64,000 nucleotides of DNA from Centropus unirufus (Eukaryota > Chordata > Aves > Cuculiformes > Centropidae), in assembly GCA_013397695.1 (NCBI GenBank), contig VYZI01000021.1:506566-570565 (forward strand). The letters are read 5' to 3'. Both the position numbers and the translations under genes were made by a program. Of this stretch, positions 51,204-63,551 are shown piece by piece. The notes below the pieces were generated by a model. The model searched no databases, was not told where the DNA came from, and saw only the letters and a list, made by a program, of their open reading frames with translations. Position 1 is the stretch's first letter. Every line of letters starts with the position of its first letter.

Positions 51204-54200
51204 AAGGAAAGCACCGACACCCAAAATGCTTAAACAGGCCGAGTAAACCATTAGGAAGCGCACCACCATGAACCATCTTCAGTTGGCCTACAGGAAGGTG
51301 GCTAGAAAGAACAATCCAACTATTTTATTGCTGAAAGTTTTTGATCTTGTTAAAATATTAAGTCTTCATCCTCCAAGCTAAAAAGTGCTGTAAGTTTTCA
51401 GGAAAGCAAGGAGGAGATTTCCATTTTAAAAAGACTTTTGAATTCTGTACATCTATATCATGTTTGCGCATAAAAGTCCCATGGTTGCTTGCCCAGTTCT
51501 TAGGTACAAAAGTTGTTATTAAAATTTGTGGGTGCAAATCTGAACAGCTAGACTTCCCCCTTAAAAACTCCATAAGCATCTATACATTTCTGTAGATGTC
51601 CTTTGATGAACCAACAGGCAGCATGGTCACTGTGTTTTATGGCTACTTAAAAAGTTTCAAAAATGACAAACCAGACATGAGCTAGCAGATCAAAGTTCAG
51701 CTGCATATAAAGAAATGAACTGTTTTTTTAGGGAGTTCCTGTAACCTGTGGTGTATTGAATTTCTGTCTGTATGCTGCCAGGCCTATGCTCAGTGAACCT
51801 GACGTTAACAAGAAATAGATATCCAAACAATCTAGCCTAATGAATTTTGAATATTATTATGATTAATGCCAAGGCAGTTGAACTGATTATCCAGCATCCT
51901 GAAGTTAAGTAATGGAGCCTTCTTTAAATCACGTATACTGTTGTCAGTCAGGAACAGCTCTGGCTGCAGACAAAGATGGAGCATTATTGGTTATCCAGAG
52001 GGAAGCCATTGTCAGGACAGAGGAAGAGAGAGGGATAGGGGAAGGAAAGATCATGAGATACCAGTCTGAGAGCATTTTAGGATAGAGTGATTACATGTGT
52101 AACTGCTTTAGTGGTCCTGTTTCCTAAGCTGCATTTCTCAGGTTAAGATTCATTGGTCAAATTTTCTTCCTACTTTCCAAAGCCAGAAACTGAGCTGATT
52201 TTTATTCTCTGCATCGCCAAAGGAGCAGAATCCTGATGGACATGTTTCTTGCATCATGATGGTTTAACTTAGCCTCTATCTGATTAGCTTTAGAACTATT
52301 AAACACTTCTTGTAGCATTACCAGCTCACTGCAAAATGATAATGCAGATCAGTCATGGACAATTTCTCTTGATCCTTGCAGTCTTTGTAGGCTACAGATC
52401 CCCTTTGAAGTTGGAACTAGCTAACAGCTGTGCTGTTTCATGGGATTGCATGTCACTGAGTAGGCCTGCCCTAAAAAAAGACTGTAGTTTGATACAAGGT
52501 TCTCCAGCCTGGTGGAGTTATGCTGGAAAATCCATGTTTCCCAACAAACTGACTATCTAATGGCTGTAGTTTGAATATGTTTAGTGGCTTTCCCAGCCTT
52601 TGCTGTTATCTGGGCAGTGACCAGGAGAAAGGTGGCTTAGTTGCTAGCTTTTGCACAGCCCAGATGTGGTGTCCATATTGTGGCTGTGGTGCAGAAGACC
52701 ACAGAAGCCACTGTCTGCATGCACGCCTCTCCCCAGCTGTCCAGTGCCAGTGGAACTCCTAGGAAGTCACTAGGTCTCCTACTAGTAAATCCTTCCCCAG
52801 TGCTACCACTTTTTTCCACTGTCTGAGGTTCTAGTGTGGGCTCCTGTTGTTCTGGGCCACAAGAAGCTTTCAGTAGGTGACCCAGGGGATCAGGAGGCTG
52901 GTCAGCTTGGAAGGCTCTAGCAACAACTGTTAGGATGGGGGTTTAGGACCTACTAGAACCTGGTGGTGGCCTCACTGACTTCTTGGTGTTTTGCAAACTA
53001 CAGCTCCTGGGTTCCCACATGTCCCCAGCTGGATGAAGCATGGGTGGTGTTCCTCACAGTTTATGTCCTGGTGTTAGAGATCATGGTTTTCAGCACATTA
53101 ACCTACATGAAAATGAGAAAATGGCCTATGTTCCTCTGCAGGCTGGTTGTGCAGCCCTTTCCTAGCAGTGGGTGCTGCTGCTTTGAGTTCTGGGAAGAAT
53201 AGGGGAGGGGTGAACTGTGATAAGGACTACACCAAATAGATTATTGGCAAACATAATTAAAAATATATGTGCCATTACTCCTCTGTTTCCCTTTTCTTAA
53301 CCATCCTCTGCATTACCGCTGGCATTTTTAGATGGCAGATACTATAACAGAGAGGACTCTTGGGTACAGGCAGCTCTTCGAGCTGCAGTGATTTATCTCA
53401 GGCCATTTTGAGGTAGCAGAATTTACCTCTAGCTACAGCCACCCCTCGATGTCTGCCCCCCCTCATTTGCATAAGTAATTGGCAGCTTGTTAATGGCTCA
53501 TTAGGAATGCTGAAAACCGTGGGATTAAAACAGACTCGGTGGAGCAGAGATGAGGGGAAGGGGGAGAAAGGCCACCGTCCCTGCTTGCCAATTACACCGC
53601 TTGATTCAACGTGATTCAGAATTACAGGTCGTAAAGCAACTAGATTGTTAAATGAAGTAAGGAAAAACAATGTCAATGGCAGGTTTTATTTTTAGACTCA
53701 TGTTTAAACACAGTATGTGCATCTGGGGGGAACCAAGAGTCCCTTGCCAAACAGTCCTACTGACAGCAGGAAGGTCTCACCCCCTTCTCAGTCTTGCATT
53801 AGCCTTGCGTGGTCAATCTTTCCTGCTCCTGTGCAAGTCCATCTGGCTCCTTATATCACCTTGCAATAGGGACATTTTGTTCCTATCCCCATGCTCTCCC
53901 TGGAGAAGTCCAAGCCTCTCCTCCAGCAGCAGCTGACCTGCATCTCCTCTGCTTTGGGCAAGGCTGGGACATACAGCACATCTCCAGACAAGAACCAGCT
54001 ACGGGTATCTTTGTGTGCTCTGTAAATCTCTGACAACCCTGTGTGATCCCTTGCAAAATGCTGTGAGATATCTCCAGTCAGTGGCATGCCAGGGGAGCAG
54101 CAAGCCCCATGCTGTGGCACTGCCAGAGCCTGTAAGGGCAGATGGTTAGGTGCAGAGTGAGGATTAGGAGAGGATCAGATCTGTCATTCCCAGAAAATGG

Positions 54201-56154
54201 AGCAGATGCATGCAGAGTGATGCGTGGTGATGCTGCAATAAGTCAATTGAGTCAAAAGGTTTGGTGGAAGCTTTTTGGGTTTTGTTGACTGATTTTAAGC
54301 TTGTGTTCAGCATTAACTATGACAGCAGGAACAGAAAAGGCACAAGACTTGAAGGCAAGGACAGGGCTTTGCTGAGAGTGTGTAGTGATGGCTTTTAAAT
54401 CACTTAGAAGAGGCTCAGCCTCGGGCCTACGACAGCCATAAAATGGCAGTCTTAGTTATAGCTATTCTTTCTTTCTGGATAAACTGAAAGGAAATTACAG
54501 ATTAAGTACTCAGGAACTGTATCTAATCACAATTTACAGTTAAATTCACCTAACTCCAGTGAAAACTACTTGAGCACTTAAAAGCTTAGTAAGGCAACAG
54601 TTAACACTATGAAGTGTGGGACAGCTAATGTGCAGCAAAGCTCAGCTTTGTCTGGCATAATAGAGTTAATCTCTCTGTTTTGCAAATGGTGCCTAGAAAT
54701 CCATCAGGACTCATACAGGCAAAATACTGGCACATCTGATGGAGAAATGTTTCTCAGTGCTGCTGGACTCGGCACTGAAGACAGGGAAGGAGTGTCTCCT
54801 CCTGAATCCCCAGCCAGGAGCTTGTACTGCCTCTTGCCTTGCCCCTGAAAAGCCACCTTCTCAGGCCTCAACCTGATCTATCAAACATCAGCTCATGAAG
54901 GCATGATCTACAGCACTTCTGTTTGTTATTTCTTTTTCTCTGAGAGTTCAACTTAGCCAAACAGAGAAGATTTTTCTGCCTGTTGCTTGCATTGAGTCTT
55001 CTGTTGTGTCCTCTTGGGTGACCCAGCCATCTGTGGCTCCTATTCATACATGGCTGTCCAGAACGCGGAATACCACATCCTGTCCACAGCAGGAATTAAC
55101 ACGTGCTGATGGGCACATACATCTGGCTGCTGGGGGAAGGTTCAGAGATAAGTATCTTTCTAGATTCACCCAGCTCCTAGAGTTGAGGTCTAAAGGACAT
55201 ATGATCTGGTGCATCCTGGCCTGGGATAACAGCCAGGTCTGCAATTAAAGAAGATCCTAAGTCATCACTACCTACAGCACCAGGAACAGAAACAGCAGAA
55301 CAGAGAATGTGTGTCTTACCACTAGGTCCTGAGCGCTGAGTGGATTTTCCTGGAGAGAAATGGTGCCAAGGTCTCAACTACTGCTATGTGATTCTGTACA
55401 AGCTCAAATGTCTCAGCTTCCTGTGCATAAATGGAAAATTCAAATAATGCTGATAATGCTGGACCATTTGAAAACTCCTACAGTGGTTCTTATGACTTTT
55501 CCAAGGCAGGAGCAGGAAAGTAGGAAAATACTCCTTGAAGTATTCCAGGAACAGAAATAAAGCTGTCAATTGACTATGGAACGCAAATGCCAAATGACCA
55601 AGAAAATTAAAGCACTAATTTATTTTTTATTTCATTTCAAAGTTGTGAAGGAAACTGCAATACAAGAGGAAAATACACCTCAGCCTTAGCACATGTCAGA
55701 GTCCAAATTCCATTCTTAGCTGACATCCACGGAGATGCCTTCAGCTGTGAGCATGGAGGGGTTCGCCCTGAATGCTACTTTGGGCTAAACCCCTGGAACT
55801 AGTAGGTGTGCCAGGATGGAGAAAAACAGGGCTGCCCATGAAGAACTGCTTTTAAGATGTTAGGATCTGGATTCCCACAGTTCCCAGTTCTCTTGAGGCT
55901 TTTTTCAGCCCTCCTCTGGTTTTGATTTCCATGCTATCTTTGTTAGTGGCCCAAACTGAATATATTGCACAGCATTCACCAAAAACTGCTGTTCCCCTAC
56001 CTGCTGTGGTACCGTCGAGCTCATTGGGGATAACATGTCATCTTTTCCCTTCCTAATCAGCTGGATGTCATTGAGAAAGCTGGGACAAGGAGATATTTTT
56101 CCCCCAGACACTTGCTTTCCTTGGTAGCAGATAAACCTTGAGCCTTATAATACT

Positions 56155-56235
56155 ACTTGTGCATAGCACTTATATAGCTTTACATCGTCAAAGTGCTGTA
56201 CTAGCATTAAGTAATTATCTCTCTCCCTAATGGCC
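56155..56235 (+). mobile_element. MIR/CORE-SINE-like relic
   Basis: The words gcacttatatagctttacat, tcaaagtgctgta and cattaagtaatta are spaced as in the 5' half of sauropsid MIR-like SINEs ('tagagcactttacat-cttcaaagcgctgtaca-acattaactaatta'). The copy appears truncated before the 'gaaactgaggc' part. Confidence 0.5.
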
Positions 56236-57489
56236 ATTAATGCTGGCCTTTCATGAATCTCCCCCAGCTCCCCGAGGTTCATATCTAATACAGCAATAAG
56301 CCGCTCAAAAGGAGTGGCTAGTTATCTTGCGAGTCTATGGGCTTGGATGTGTAATGAGGCTTCAGAACAGAGGCCAGGTGCCCTGGAGTATCAGAAACGT
56401 GGTTGTAGAGCAGGTCTTGCACTTAGGATTATCCATTAGAAAGTGGCAGAAGTGAGTAGGTGATACCACGATCTTGAAATGGAGGTAGAAGAAGGAAACT
56501 TTGGCTGCTCAGAGAACATGCACCGATTGCTCTATATATATTACTAAGATAGTATTGCCAGATGAATGAACAAAGCATTGGGAATATGTCACATAGGCAT
56601 GGGTCTAAAGCGAGAAAGTTAGAGAGCTGAAAATGTAAAGCAAAGCTAGACAGCCATGGCAATGGGATAAAGAGGCCAGTCTGCAGGTCTATGAAGCATT
56701 AATATAACAACGAAAAAGGGTAAGCTTGGCAGCATCACCGGATATAAAGGGAGGAACAGAAGAGGATTTAGATGCCTTAGTTAAAAGCAAATCTCTCTAC
56801 CAGTCTGTGGGCTTTCACTAAGGGAGAAGTTGCAATGCCACTGTTTGAGGAGATTTCACCCTTAGGTGCCTTTAGCAGTTGAGCTTGAATGATGGTTGGA
56901 CTCCCCATCCCTGGCTTCCAAGGGGAGTGGAGGAAGGTGGAGTGGGAAGATGACATGACTGTTTTAGGAAAGACTCAGGAGTAGCACGCTCCCTATCAAG
57001 CATCAGTCCTGCATGGTCACTAATTTCTGAAACCTGCCAGACCCAGCTCTGAGCACATAGAGATTTGACTGAAGCAAGCTTTCAGCTTTTCTCTAAAGAC
57101 AACATAACAATTCTTTCCAGAGCCAAGGACATGCTATGTAAACAGGCTTTGCAAAAGAAAGAAACAGCATCCCTCTTTTTTAGCCTGATTTAATAGCATC
57201 ATTTTGCTTTTATGCTTTTGGCAACAGCAAGTCCTGTAAAAGAACTATGTAGCCATGGGAATCATGCAAATCTACACTGGCATAATGCAGATCACAGCCA
57301 CTACATGTTACATAAAGGATTCCTGTCACCCTGGACACAGTCTGCTTCCTATAGCATCAGTAGCACAATCCATCTGTGCTCAGCTCTAAATCATTTTGCT
57401 ACATCAGCAAATAACAGGACACGGGTGGCTATAGACCAGGAAGACTTGACTTAGTGTTCACTTGCTATAAAGCTTCAGAGCAGGGCCTT

Positions 57490-57562
57490 TCCCTGCCTTC
57501 CCGCATCTGTTTTCTCATCTGTGAAATGGGAATTTTAATCCTAATCAGTTTGCGAGAGAAGC
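57490..57562 (-). mobile_element. MIR-like SINE relic, minus strand
   Basis: The + strand text tctgttttctcatctgtgaa followed by atgggaattttaatcctaat matches the reverse complement of the MIR core (CAGTTTCCTCATCTGTAAAATGGGGATAATAATCC). Only the core is convincing. Confidence 0.6.
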
Positions 57563-57822
57563 AGTAAGGGACAGTCAAAGGCGATTCTTCAAAATATAAT
57601 AGTCAGCCTTATGTACTGGGCGAGATATTGGAGTGGTTTTATGGTACAGTTTAATTGATTCCTGTTTTGCTTATAGTTAGCTAGTAAGTGCAAGACAACA
57701 TTTGTGCTCAAAAATGTGGCCTAGTGTTTGAGATGCAAAGAATGCTTCTGCAAAGAATACTTCCATACCCATGAGCATAGCTCAGCCTTATTTTGGAATC
57801 CAGACATTTCTGGGCATTGCTT

Positions 57823-57880
57823 GTTTATTACTAATTGTTGATTATTAATTGTTACTTATTGCTTGATTAATTTTTAGTAA
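57823..57880. promoter_or_regulatory. TAAT/ATTA-rich cluster
   Basis: About 58 bp with several overlapping ATTA or TAAT cores (attactaattgttgattat, taattgttacttattgcttg, attaattttt). Such cores are homeodomain recognition words, but AT-rich introns produce them by chance. It is recorded as a weak candidate only. Confidence 0.15.
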
Positions 57881-60288
57881 AAGATATGTCTCTTATGACA
57901 TACATAGTTGAGGTTAATGCTTTGGCAGTCCCTGGACTTCACCATATGAGATACATGTCATCACCTTCCTGGGCCAACCATTGACTGTGTGTGTCACTTG
58001 ACTGGCAGTTCTTTACTAAGGTGTGTCTAGAAGAGACCAAAGACCTTGACTTTATTTTAGTTTTTTAGAACTGAGATAGGACTACTGGCTTTTCTGCTCT
58101 GCTTTCAGGTCCAGGTTGTGATGTAAATCAGAGCCTTCCCATTCAAGCAAAATTGCTGTAATACTGTTTGTGTTTGTGTAGGCTGAGGACCTGGTTCATA
58201 GATTCTGAACTGCCATAAGACCTATGCAACAGTGAGTTAAGTTTTCTCAACACATTTTGCTACCACTACTCTCAAATGATCCTGCAAGGTTCAGGATATT
58301 GCAACTCTAGAGGGCTTTGCAATAAATAATAACTTTGACATTGCTGGAAAGCTGAAGAGTTAGAGCTACTTAAAGAAGAACAAAATAAGCATTAACAGAA
58401 AACAATTTTTGCAACAATCAAATGTGATGTATGTCCTTTTCTGTCAATAACATTTCCTCAGATGCCTTCACAAGAAGAGAAAGCAACTTATAAAAGCCAA
58501 GAATGCAGGGAAAAGCTAAAATTGCAGCAAGGATTTCAGAGGAACAAACAAAGAAAAGTATATTTCCATTATTAGAGGACATTCTTTGGAATTCAGAGAA
58601 GCAAGCTGAGAACACAGCAGCCAAGCCATCTGTAAATAGGAGGTGTAGAGCTGTGATGAACTTTTTATCTTCATACATTGCAGTTCTGAGCACCTCTGTA
58701 CTTCGGAAAGAAAGATGTTCTGGAGTCTTTTAAAGATCTTTCACTTTTTGGAGAAAGGGTCTGTTTTAGAGTTAGAAAAAGGGCTGGTCTGCAAACCTCT
58801 GAGTGAAACACTGCAAGCCTGAGTACGAACTGTCCCAACTCTCTGGATAGGTCTGTCCTGCACCCTCTATGCAGAAAGCTGGCTAAGCATCAAAACCTTT
58901 TCACACTCGCGTCAAACATGCCTCCCCAGCACTGTCCCTTTAGCTTCTAGGCACTACAGCATGTGTCTACTGACACTCCTCCACACTAGTTCTGCTTTAA
59001 TCAGGCAAAGAAACCTGTGAAAGCTTGGGAAAACTGGCAACTCAGAGAAAAGCCTTAGTCCAAGAAACATTTTCATTCAAACAAGCACAACAATCTCATT
59101 ATTTTTGAATAGACACACATATACCGGAAACCTATCAAATACCTTCTCCTCTAATCCTTCATAGGACCAGAGAGATTTCTGCCTGTTTGATTCAGCTGCA
59201 GTACTACAAACTTATTATCACTTACTCTTTTTGGTGTCTGTAATGAGACAAGCAGTCTTCCAGGCAGCACCACAAAAGCACTCTTTCTCATCACCACTAA
59301 AAGCCTGGACACTTTACCAGTAGCAGAAACGAGTGCTGAAGACTTGCAGCCAAACTGCTTCCAGCACCGGCTGCTCTTATCAATTAGCTATTTTCCCACA
59401 GATGGTGCTTCTTATGTAGAAGAACAGAACAGAGAAAAACTTGTCCTGCTCAGAGACACTTGTTTAGAAATCTCTATTGAATCCAAAGGTAAATCCATCT
59501 GCTTTCAAACTGTTGGCATGTATCTTGCAAATCTGCTGTTTACCTGCTGAATTCATGTGCCCTAGAGAAAGGTAGATCCTGACTGAGAAAGTGCTTTTCC
59601 CTGGCTTGGAATACCCAAATGGAACTTCACCCATGGGCTCTTCCATTTCCAAGCTTTCCAATAGGGGTGGCCTTCCTCCCTCCATTAAAGGCTAGGCATA
59701 GCCCTGTCTGTAAGAACCTGTTCTTTAAAAACAGACTGCGTTTTCGCACTGTGGTCCTGCAGTCATTTACATATTCAAAGCGCTATTTGAAAGGGCCTGT
59801 AGCGGAGTTTTATGAGCACAAAATATTTCATGTGATTAGGTGATGTGCAGATGCCTGCATGTGGCTTTTAGAAAGCCTCAGTGAAAAGGGATGAACCTCA
59901 TGCTGTATTTCTGGCAGGTGCCTCAGTGCACTGAGGCCCTGTAAAACTCAGAACAGTACTTCGCTGAACACTGTTCCTTTCCTTGTCTCCTGGTTCCTCA
60001 GACGGTAGGACTGGAGTACCGTCTTGGAATTTTTTTCTCAAGTCCATTTTGGGAGGAGAGGACATAATGTATCTTAAAACATTTCACATTTCATCATGAT
60101 AACCAGGTGGGATTGGTGGGTAAGCTCATAGGCAGTCAGGGAGGGAGTTACCAGCCCAGATTTTTTGAATAGCTCCTGTATGATGTAGCTCACAGGGAGG
60201 CCCTGAGTTTGTCCACATCACATCAGGGCTGACCCCTTCCTTAATGCTCTCATGACTCAGATTTCCTTGTGCCTTTGCCCTCAACCAG

Positions 60289-60447
60289 GTTGGAGGACAC
60301 ACTATGCTGCCTATCCGCTGGATGCCTCCGGAGAGCATCATGTACAGGAAGTTCACAACAGAGAGTGACGTCTGGAGCTTCGGGGTGATCCTCTGGGAGA
60401 TCTTCACCTATGGGAAGCAGCCCTGGTTTCAGCTCTCAAACACAGAG
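60289..60447 (+). CDS. NTRK3: TrkC kinase exon 4: P+1 loop and C-lobe
   Basis: Fifty-three codons, phase 0 at both ends. It starts VGGHTMLPIRWMPPESIMYR, the end of the activation segment with the P+1 loop; MPPE takes the place of the usual kinase APE motif, as in all Trk receptors. It continues through TESDVWSFGVILWEIFTYGK, with the invariant Asp of DVWSFG in helix alpha-F, to QPWFQLSNTE. The acceptor is CTCAACCAG|GTT and the donor GAG|GTACAA. It joins in frame either to the activation-loop exon at 31533 (giving YYR-VGG, the standard active kinase) or to the 75-nt insert exon. All visible residues agree with the mammalian protein as I recall it. Confidence 0.98.
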
Positions 60448-63365
60448 GTACAACAGTGCTGAGATACCTCATCTGAAAACTAGTTTTTACCGTGTCTCCT
60501 TTCCAGATTGCATGTTCATGCAGAGATGGTACCTTCCTTTGCTCTCCGAAGCCATGGTGAAGCCACAGGAGGTCCTATCTTCGTTTAAGAACTGGGAAAA
60601 CTGAGGCATGCAGGAATCAAATGGTTCTGACAAATCCATGTACTGTCTCAGTATCTCCCTTTTAAGTTCCTGACATACTTCCACAGCAGCCTCATCTGAT
60701 AATCAATTTGGGTGCTGCTGGAACTGAGGATACCTGAATTATTGCTGGGATGTACATTATTGCATGCCCTGCATTTCCTCTGCTCTGTTCCTCCTCACTT
60801 TGTGGCTGAGGCTGTTATTGCAACCTTCTGTTTATGAGAAACTGTTTTAAATCTGTTATAAGGCATGTGACATATTCCTGTGGGGCTTTTTTCCTATCGG
60901 GTTATCTATTATATGGTTTGCCCCAGTTCACTGAGGGTGGGACCCAAGGTGCCAGTCTGTCTTTGTTATTTCTTTGAATAGCGAAAGTTGCAGCCCATGA
61001 ATGTAGAGCTGTAAAAATGTTGAGGGAAGGCTGGCTAGGATTAGCTTAACGTCAAGAGATGAAGTTTGAGGCACATCAGCAGAAATGCAATGGAAGATTT
61101 TTGCTCAGAATAGCAGGGGGTATTATAGTAGAAGAACAAGATGCATTGACATAGCAGTGTGTGGGAACCTTGCACATTTTTATCCTACTGTGTATCTAAT
61201 GGATTTCAGAATTTTCACCTTTTGTAATGAGAAATGTGCATTTTCTGCTTTCTGGATACAGATCCCTTAATTAAGTGAGTTGCAGAGATGGCAAATCCAA
61301 GGTGTTGCTTTACAGCTCTAATACTTGCCCATTCGTGTGCTCAATGGGGCCTGACTATATATCCCAAAGTAGCACACTCAAACGTTTTAGAGACACAAAC
61401 AGTGGAATTGACAGCGACAGAAGTTATTTGTCACGCCATTTAATGAGCTGCTCTTGCATTTCCCTGGGAGGGTAAATACAAACACACACAAATGAGCACA
61501 TACAGCTTGTACATGGGTGATAGGCATGCTGGAATGTGACAGCTCAGTTGGCCCCGTGCTTTCTGCCTCAGTTTCCTTTGAAGGGCAGTAGAAATGTGAA
61601 TAGTTACCCCTTACCTTGAGGGAGGAGGGCTAGCTAAAACCTGCATAGATACAGCTGTATTGGCTTTTCTGTCATGTCTGGAAAACTCTTATCCTTTCCT
61701 TTCCTGTTGTGGTATTCACATCTTTCTGAGAGCTGAAGAATTCCACACCCGACCACACTATTCCAATGGGAGGGAACAACATTAGCTCTCACCTGGCTCA
61801 TTTTTCACAGTTGGTGGAGAGGTGGGCAGAACCTAAGTAGTTGCAGAGGACTGACACCTCCAAGAGGTCCTGGATTGTGAGGCATCAAAGTAAGTCTCAA
61901 CAGTGACTGGCCATAGCTGCAAAGCACTATGGAGAGGCAAGTCAAATGAGTCTCTGCTGAGCTCCAGGTGGCCAGGACAGGACCATGAGCAATCACCGGG
62001 CTGGCTGAGCATTACTGCTGCTGAGTGTGGGCATTGTTGAGGCTGGGATGTCCACTCGCCCCTGTGGCATCTGCATGACCTCATTTTCCCAGAGGACTTG
62101 TAACAGTTTTTTTCAAGTCTGGAAGAGACCCTATCTGAGAAGAGGAATGAGGCAGGGCACTGCCTTTTCTGCAAGCCTCAGCCAGTCCATTGACTTCTGC
62201 CTGTGGCCTTCCTTAGCCCTGGAAAGAGAGGGCCCAGGACAGGGTTTCTGTGCATGTTCAGGGTGTCCTGTGAACCAACCTCCTCCCATGAGTCACTGCT
62301 GTCAGTAGCTTTATGGTAATGAAGGCTTCTCTGCGTGGTGTGTCTACCTCTCTGCACTTTCAGCAGGTCTTAATCTCTCCCCTCTGTATTTATATGCAAA
62401 CAACAAGGCGATTAGTATCTTTTGAGCTGTGTGTCAGGCCCATTACTATTCATAAATGATAAATTCCAAACACCCCTTGCTGAGTGGCTTCCCTCAACAC
62501 ACGGCTTGGGGTCTGTGTTTATCCGCAGAGCGAGGCAGGTCACTCGCACACTGCAATGCTGGGACTCATCAACTCCAACCAAGGAGGCCAGACAGTAATA
62601 GCAGCTCTCTAACAAACCATACCTCCTTGCCCTTGGCATCCATTCCTCCTGTGCACAAAACACAGACAGACACTTAGGGGAGTCCTTACCAATGGCATCT
62701 CTCTGAAGAAACTTTAATGCTATCCAAGAGATCACATTTCTTTCATTTGCAGCACTGACTTGACCCAAAAGAAAGTGTTAGCACCACAATGTTTTTTCTT
62801 CATCACAGATGTGATTTGACATGAAATTCCATCCTTTCAACTCCTTTTTTATGTCAAAATGAGGCAAAGTTGTCCTTGAAGATGGGGGTAGGAAAAGATG
62901 CTCTGAATTGTCCCTTGTAGAATTCTCCTGTGCTTTGCAAGGGAAAGGATTCTTGATTTTCAGGGAAAAAATATCATTTCAGCTTTGTTAAATATTACTG
63001 TACTATGGGGATTTTAAAGCTTTTCTTTTTTTTGCTTTTTCAACCAACAGGAAAAAATTACATAAAAAATTTAAACTTCATTTCATTTACTAGGGGCCTT
63101 CTGTTTGGAGAGCGCATTGAGGTACATAAGTGCCAAATGCAGAAGGTTTTTGGGAACTGCAAGACCACAGCTAGAGACAAACTTTTCCCTGTAAAATTAT
63201 CATTAATACCACACCAATGGGTGAGCACTGAGGATCTGCAGAACTCTTAGCTTCTCAGCATTCCCGCTCATTAAACAGAACCCCATTGGTCAAAAATTAG
63301 CTGGGACAGTTCATCTTCCAGCTGCCAGACTAGTGTGCAATGTCTCTTTGTTTTCTTTCTTTCAG
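60448..63365 (+). other. NTRK3: NTRK3 last intron
   Basis: Phase 0 intron of 2918 bp, donor GTACAA, acceptor TTCTTTCAG. Apart from a MIR-like relic near 61.6 kb I see nothing recognisable in it. Confidence 0.95.
61562..61625 (-). mobile_element. MIR-like SINE relic, minus strand
   Basis: The + strand reads tctgcctcagtttcctttga, then gaaatgtgaatagttacccc and ttaccttgagg, in the order of the reverse-complement MIR core ('cctcagtttcc ... aaatggggataatacc-ctacct'). It is diverged and partial. Confidence 0.45.
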
Positions 63366-63551
63366 GTTATTGAGTGCATTACCCAAGGACGAGTTTTGGA
63401 AAGGCCTCGAGTCTGCCCCAAGGAGGTTTATGACATCATGTTGGGCTGCTGGCAGAGAGAACCTCAGCAACGGCTAAACATCAAGGAGATCTACAAGATC
63501 CTTCATGCTCTGGGCAAGGCCACACCAATCTACCTGGACATCCTTGGCTAA
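63366..63551 (+). CDS. NTRK3: TrkC terminal exon: C-lobe end, PLC-gamma docking site and stop
   Basis: Sixty-one codons and a TAA stop at 63549-63551. The peptide starts VIECITQGRVLERPRVCPKE, contains MLGCWQREPQQRLNIKEI, where the arginine of QQR closes the kinase fold, and ends KATPIYLDILG. The tyrosine of IYLDILG (codon 63531-63533) is the conserved phospho-site that recruits phospholipase C-gamma in Trk receptors. The acceptor TTTCTTTCAG keeps phase 0 with the preceding exon. Ile replaces the Val I recall from the human protein in VYDIML. The length and C-terminus match full-length TrkC, so the catalytic isoform ends normally here. Confidence 0.98.
   Translation, partial: VIECITQGRVLERPRVCPKEVYDIMLGCWQREPQQRLNIKEIYKILHALGKATPIYLDILG

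Larger units (their letters stand above)
43284..60288 (+). other. NTRK3: NTRK3 intron between the kinase-insert exon and kinase exon 4
   Basis: Phase 0 intron of 17,005 bp, donor GTGAGT, acceptor CTCAACCAG. It holds a small terminal-inverted-repeat element (45033-45150), several MIR-like relics, a possible CR1 fragment near 46.2 kb, a 7-bp tandem repeat (49791-49818), a 12-bp duplication (51180-51203) and non-repetitive stretches near 48.3-48.6 and 53.4-53.7 kb that resemble conserved non-coding DNA. I searched by eye for the 14-residue TrkC insert exon (its CIWCE end) and did not find an intact copy. Longer frames such as 48427-48924 on the minus strand look like chance. Confidence 0.88.

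Noticed and set aside
53694..53731. An open stretch reading LMFKHSMCIWGE after TTTTTAG, reminiscent of the CIWCE end of the 14-residue TrkC insert.
   Set aside because: The phase after the AG is wrong (phase 0 hits TAA at once), no GT donor follows the GAA, and only about five residues agree. It is most likely chance, or at best a decayed relic.
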